From: Promethearchaeota archaeon
GTDB taxonomy: Archaea; Asgardarchaeota; Lokiarchaeia; Sigynarchaeales; SOKP01
Assembly (NCBI GenBank): GCA_016839425.1
Contig: JAEOUI010000390.1
Coordinates: 1-7,629, forward strand
Reading direction: 5' to 3'
DNA: 7,629 bases
Shown here piece by piece: positions 5,871 to 7,629 of this stretch; positions within the stretch are counted from its first letter, which is position 1; every line of letters begins with the position of its first letter. The position numbers and the translations under genes are program-made. The notes beneath the pieces were generated by a model that did no database searches, had not been told where the DNA came from, and was given only the letters and a program-made list of their open reading frames with translations.

Positions 5871-6875
5871 ATGAGAGTAAATAGTACTCGTTATCCTTCC
5901 ATTTTATTTATAGGGCACATATCAATCGATACGATTATTAAAAATGGAATAACCCATCCTTCTACTTTGGGTGGTAGCGTTTCCTTTGGATCAATCGGTC
6001 TAAAATCATATAAAACTGATTTAGATATTAAAATTTTTTCACATTGCGGTTTAAATAATTTTAATAAGCACTTATTGGATCAGATAAATAAGAAAAAAAT
6101 TGACATATCTAGCGTAAAATGGACGGAAAATGATAATACGCACTTTATCTTAGAATATTACGATCATGCAAGATCTTTAATCTTAAGTTCTAAAAGTCCT
6201 AATTTAGAATTTCAAGATATCCCAAGTGAAATTATTGAGAATCCTCCAGATATTATAGTATTAGCACCAATTTGTAACGAAATATCTATTAAATTCATAT
6301 TTTCCGTTTTGGAACAATTCCCGAAGGCATTAATAGGAATGGATTTACAAGGTTTTGTTCGACATATTAACGAAAATGGTTCAATATCTTATGTGAAGGA
6401 AAAGGAAATTTTAGATAATTTAAAGAAGTTAGTTATTAAATGTGGAGATAGATTGATATTAAAGGGTTCAGAAGAAGAAATGAAGATCCTTGCTGGTGGG
6501 AGCGAAGATTTATCGAAAATAATGTCCGAGTTTGATAAATATGAGTTAAAAGGGATTTATATAATGACTCTTGGAGAGGTGGGCTCCATGTTGATACGAC
6601 ACGGATGCGATCTATTGTACATACCCGCTTTTAGGTCAGACGGAGTTAAAGACGAAACAGGTGCGGGAGACATGTACTTATCAGTTTTCTTATTCGAATA
6701 TTTTCTGTCTAATAGGTCTTGGTCCTCGGTTAGAGAAGCAGCATATTTAGCTTCCGCTTCTGCTTCATTTCTTGTTGAAAAGGTTGGACCTAATGGATTC
6801 AAATCTAGAAAGAAAATCATTAAACGCGTAAAAAAAGCTAATTATATTCAAACAGGTGGTCCCAAGTTCACTTAA
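5871..6875 (+). CDS. PfkB/ribokinase-family carbohydrate (or polyol) kinase
   Basis: This 334-residue protein belongs to the ribokinase/PfkB superfamily, which transfers phosphate from ATP to a sugar, polyol or nucleoside hydroxyl. It opens with the strand ILFIGHISID (11-20). The substrate-side glycine pair lies in TLGGSVSFGSI (32-42). The central strand has GMDLQGFVRHINENG (156-170), then LKGSEEE, then TLGEVGS (233-239). The second PfkB signature DETGAGD (261-267) supplies the anion hole and catalytic base Asp267, and VGPNG (305-309) is near the nucleotide-site end. The TLGG...SFGS and D-(I/L)-Q-x-x-x-R pattern recalls plant myo-inositol kinases and their archaeal relatives, but the substrate cannot be fixed from sequence. 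No Shine-Dalgarno site precedes the ATG; TTCATAAAAGTTA near 5830-5842 is a possible TATA box giving a short leader. Its 3' end overlaps the open frame of the downstream hydrolase. Confidence 0.9.
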   Translation: MRVNSTRYPSILFIGHISIDTIIKNGITHPSTLGGSVSFGSIGLKSYKTDLDIKIFSHCGLNNFNKHLLDQINKKKIDISSVKWTENDNTHFILEYYDHARSLILSSKSPNLEFQDIPSEIIENPPDIIVLAPICNEISIKFIFSVLEQFPKALIGMDLQGFVRHINENGSISYVKEKEILDNLKKLVIKCGDRLILKGSEEEMKILAGGSEDLSKIMSEFDKYELKGIYIMTLGEVGSMLIRHGCDLLYIPAFRSDGVKDETGAGDMYLSVFLFEYFLSNRSWSSVREAAYLASASASFLVEKVGPNGFKSRKKIIKRVKKANYIQTGGPKFT

Positions 6876-7027
6876 CTGTTCATATAGCTTTTGGAACATT
6901 AATTGCAGCAATTATAAATTCTCTTTTTCAATTAAATGTCTTAGACTTTTTTTTAATAATAGTATTCTCAGTTCTTGCGGATCTTGATATCCTTTTTCAA
7001 AAGAGAGAAAAATATAGTAATCATAGA
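6863..7027 (+). other. Probable N-terminal coding part of the hydrolase, without a standard start codon
   Basis: The hydrolase frame stays open upstream of the ATG at 7028, back to a TAA at 6839-6841. It encodes sequence expected at the N-terminus of the DUF457/YdjM family: HLTVHIAFGTLIAA (from 6869), a hydrophobic segment, then LADLDILF (about 6974-6997) and NHR directly before the Met of MFITHS. The family's usual pattern is an early His, a PDxD-type aspartate pair, then HRxxTHS. These residues are presumed metal ligands, so a protein starting at 7028 would lack most of its active site. No ATG, GTG or TTG occurs in this frame from 6842 to 7027. Explanations are a near-cognate start (ATA at 6884, ATT at 6902), an indel in the sequence near 6856-6870, or a decayed gene. 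Confidence 0.7.
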
Positions 7028-7456
7028 ATGTTTATTACTCATTCAATCATTCCTTTCTTAATACTATTTTTAATTGCAATTTTATCATGGAATTTTCTGA
7101 TTTTTATATACTCTTTATCTTATTTATTCCACATTATTATAGATACAATTGATTGGGGAGCAAACATTTTATATATTCCAAAAAGGCTTGTGGGACCTAA
7201 AATATTAATTACAGAAGAGGAAAGCAAGGAAATAGAGCAATTATTATTAAATTATAAAATCCCATTTTCATTTTTTAATTTTCGATATTACAAAAACAAA
7301 ACAATTTTATCATTAGAATTGTTAATTTTTGTTCTAATGATATTAAGCATGATCGTATTTGCGTTGGAATATATGTATTTCACGATATTTTACTTATTAG
7401 CAATATTTTTTCATATCGTAATTCATAACCGACTCAAAAAGATTGAATCCATCTAA
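7028..7456 (+). CDS. Membrane-bound metal-dependent hydrolase, DUF457/YdjM-like (start uncertain)
   Basis: From the first ATG the product has 142 residues; with the upstream in-frame segment it would be roughly 195, closer to the family's usual size. The visible part begins MFITHS (end of an HRxxTHS motif), runs into hydrophobic helices (about residues 5-33), then [17 protein letters not shown] (35-51), the second His/Asp element. Next come a soluble stretch with [11 protein letters not shown], and two further hydrophobic helices (about 93-132) with HIVIH near the end. The family is a set of multi-pass membrane proteins with His/Asp clusters presumed to bind metal; E. coli YdjM is LexA-regulated and of unknown substrate. 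In archaea the function is unknown. It follows the kinase on the same strand with overlapping frames, so translational coupling or a fused origin is possible. Its stop overlaps that of radA. Family call is fairly secure; the true N-terminus is not. Confidence 0.78.
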   Translation: MFITHSIIPFLILFLIAILSWNFLIFIYSLSYLFHIIIDTIDWGANILYIPKRLVGPKILITEEESKEIEQLLLNYKIPFSFFNFRYYKNKTILSLELLIFVLMILSMIVFALEYMYFTIFYLLAIFFHIVIHNRLKKIESI

Positions 7457-7629
7457 TCCTTGATGCCTTCTTCCGTTATTGAAAATATTGCCTCTTCCTC
7501 AGGAAGATGAGGTGCGTCAATAACTTTTGCAACGCGTTGTTCACCCTTACCCTTTCTTAGATAAATCCTTATCGTAGCACCATGAGCTACGATATTCCCT
7601 CCAGTGTGAATTAAAGGGTTTCCATAAAA
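7453..7629 (-). CDS. radA: DNA repair and recombination protein RadA, C-terminal fragment
   Basis: The last 58 residues of a gene running off the window are readable on the minus strand, in frame from base 7629 to the TAG at 7455-7453. They match the archaeal RadA/Rad51 C-terminus: the [20 protein letters not shown] core (L2-distal strand and YLRKGKG basic motif), [16 protein letters not shown], then [10 protein letters not shown] at the end. RadA polymerises on single-stranded DNA and catalyses homologous strand exchange with ATP. At the position where family members usually have an aspartate in the GDP-type ATP cap, this protein reads YGNP. The ATPase core and N-terminal helix-hairpin-helix domain lie outside the window. 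It converges with the hydrolase gene. Confidence 0.93.
   Translation of the reverse strand, partial: FYGNPLIHTGGNIVAHGATIRIYLRKGKGEQRVAKVIDAPHLPEEEAIFSITEEGIKD

Noticed and set aside
6557..6820. Minus-strand open frame of 87 codons inside the kinase gene
   Set aside because: It lies wholly opposite a confident PfkB coding frame, including the DETGAGD motif, and its product shows no recognisable domain.
6830..6836. A7 run near the end of the kinase gene as a programmed -1 frameshift site leading into the hydrolase frame
   Set aside because: After a -1 slip at this run the ribosome meets TAA at 6839-6841 almost at once, so the run cannot join the two proteins. Any shift would have to occur after 6841.
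1..7629. Insertion sequence, prophage or defence island
   Set aside because: No transposase, integrase, terminal inverted repeats, target duplications or known defence domains are visible; the genes look like ordinary chromosomal ones.

Overview
The window is AT-rich (by eye roughly two-thirds A+T) and clearly archaeal. It holds an A/V-type ATPase subunit I, a tRNA-splicing endonuclease EndA with its catalytic triad, a MEMO1/AmmeMemoRadiSam-B protein, a PfkB-family kinase and the C-terminus of the recombinase RadA. Putative promoters are TATA-like boxes, and T-rich tracts follow several genes. The lineage cannot be fixed from this sequence. The low GC, the uncharacterised proteins built from proline-rich linkers, coiled coils and terminal zinc ribbons, and the roomy intergenic gaps would suit an Asgard archaeon (Promethearchaeota). 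That is an inference from recalled style, not proof.

Layout. 1-1394 (+): C-terminal two-thirds of ATPase subunit I, cut by the window edge. 1433-1846 (+): a small protein with two membrane helices and a zinc ribbon, probably in the same transcript. 1843-2433 (-): endA, convergent with the previous gene and sharing 4 bases at the stops. 2437-2544: divergent promoter region. 2545-3465 (+): MEMO1 family. 3633-4688 (+): unrecognised three-part protein ending in a zinc ribbon. 4859-5755 (+): long coiled-coil protein with an internal repeat. 5871-6875 (+): PfkB-family sugar or polyol kinase. About 6863-7456 (+): DUF457/YdjM-like membrane metal-dependent hydrolase. 7453-7629 (-): end of radA, again sharing 4 bases with its convergent neighbour.

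The genes are mostly housekeeping and look like separate transcription units rather than one pathway: proton or sodium translocation, tRNA and rRNA splicing, recombination, a metal-binding MEMO protein, and a kinase overlapping a hydrolase frame. The parts least explained by known families are the two neighbouring proteins at 3633-4688 and 4859-5755. The main annotation problem is the hydrolase: its conserved N-terminal metal-site motifs lie upstream of the first ATG, in a stretch with no standard start codon.
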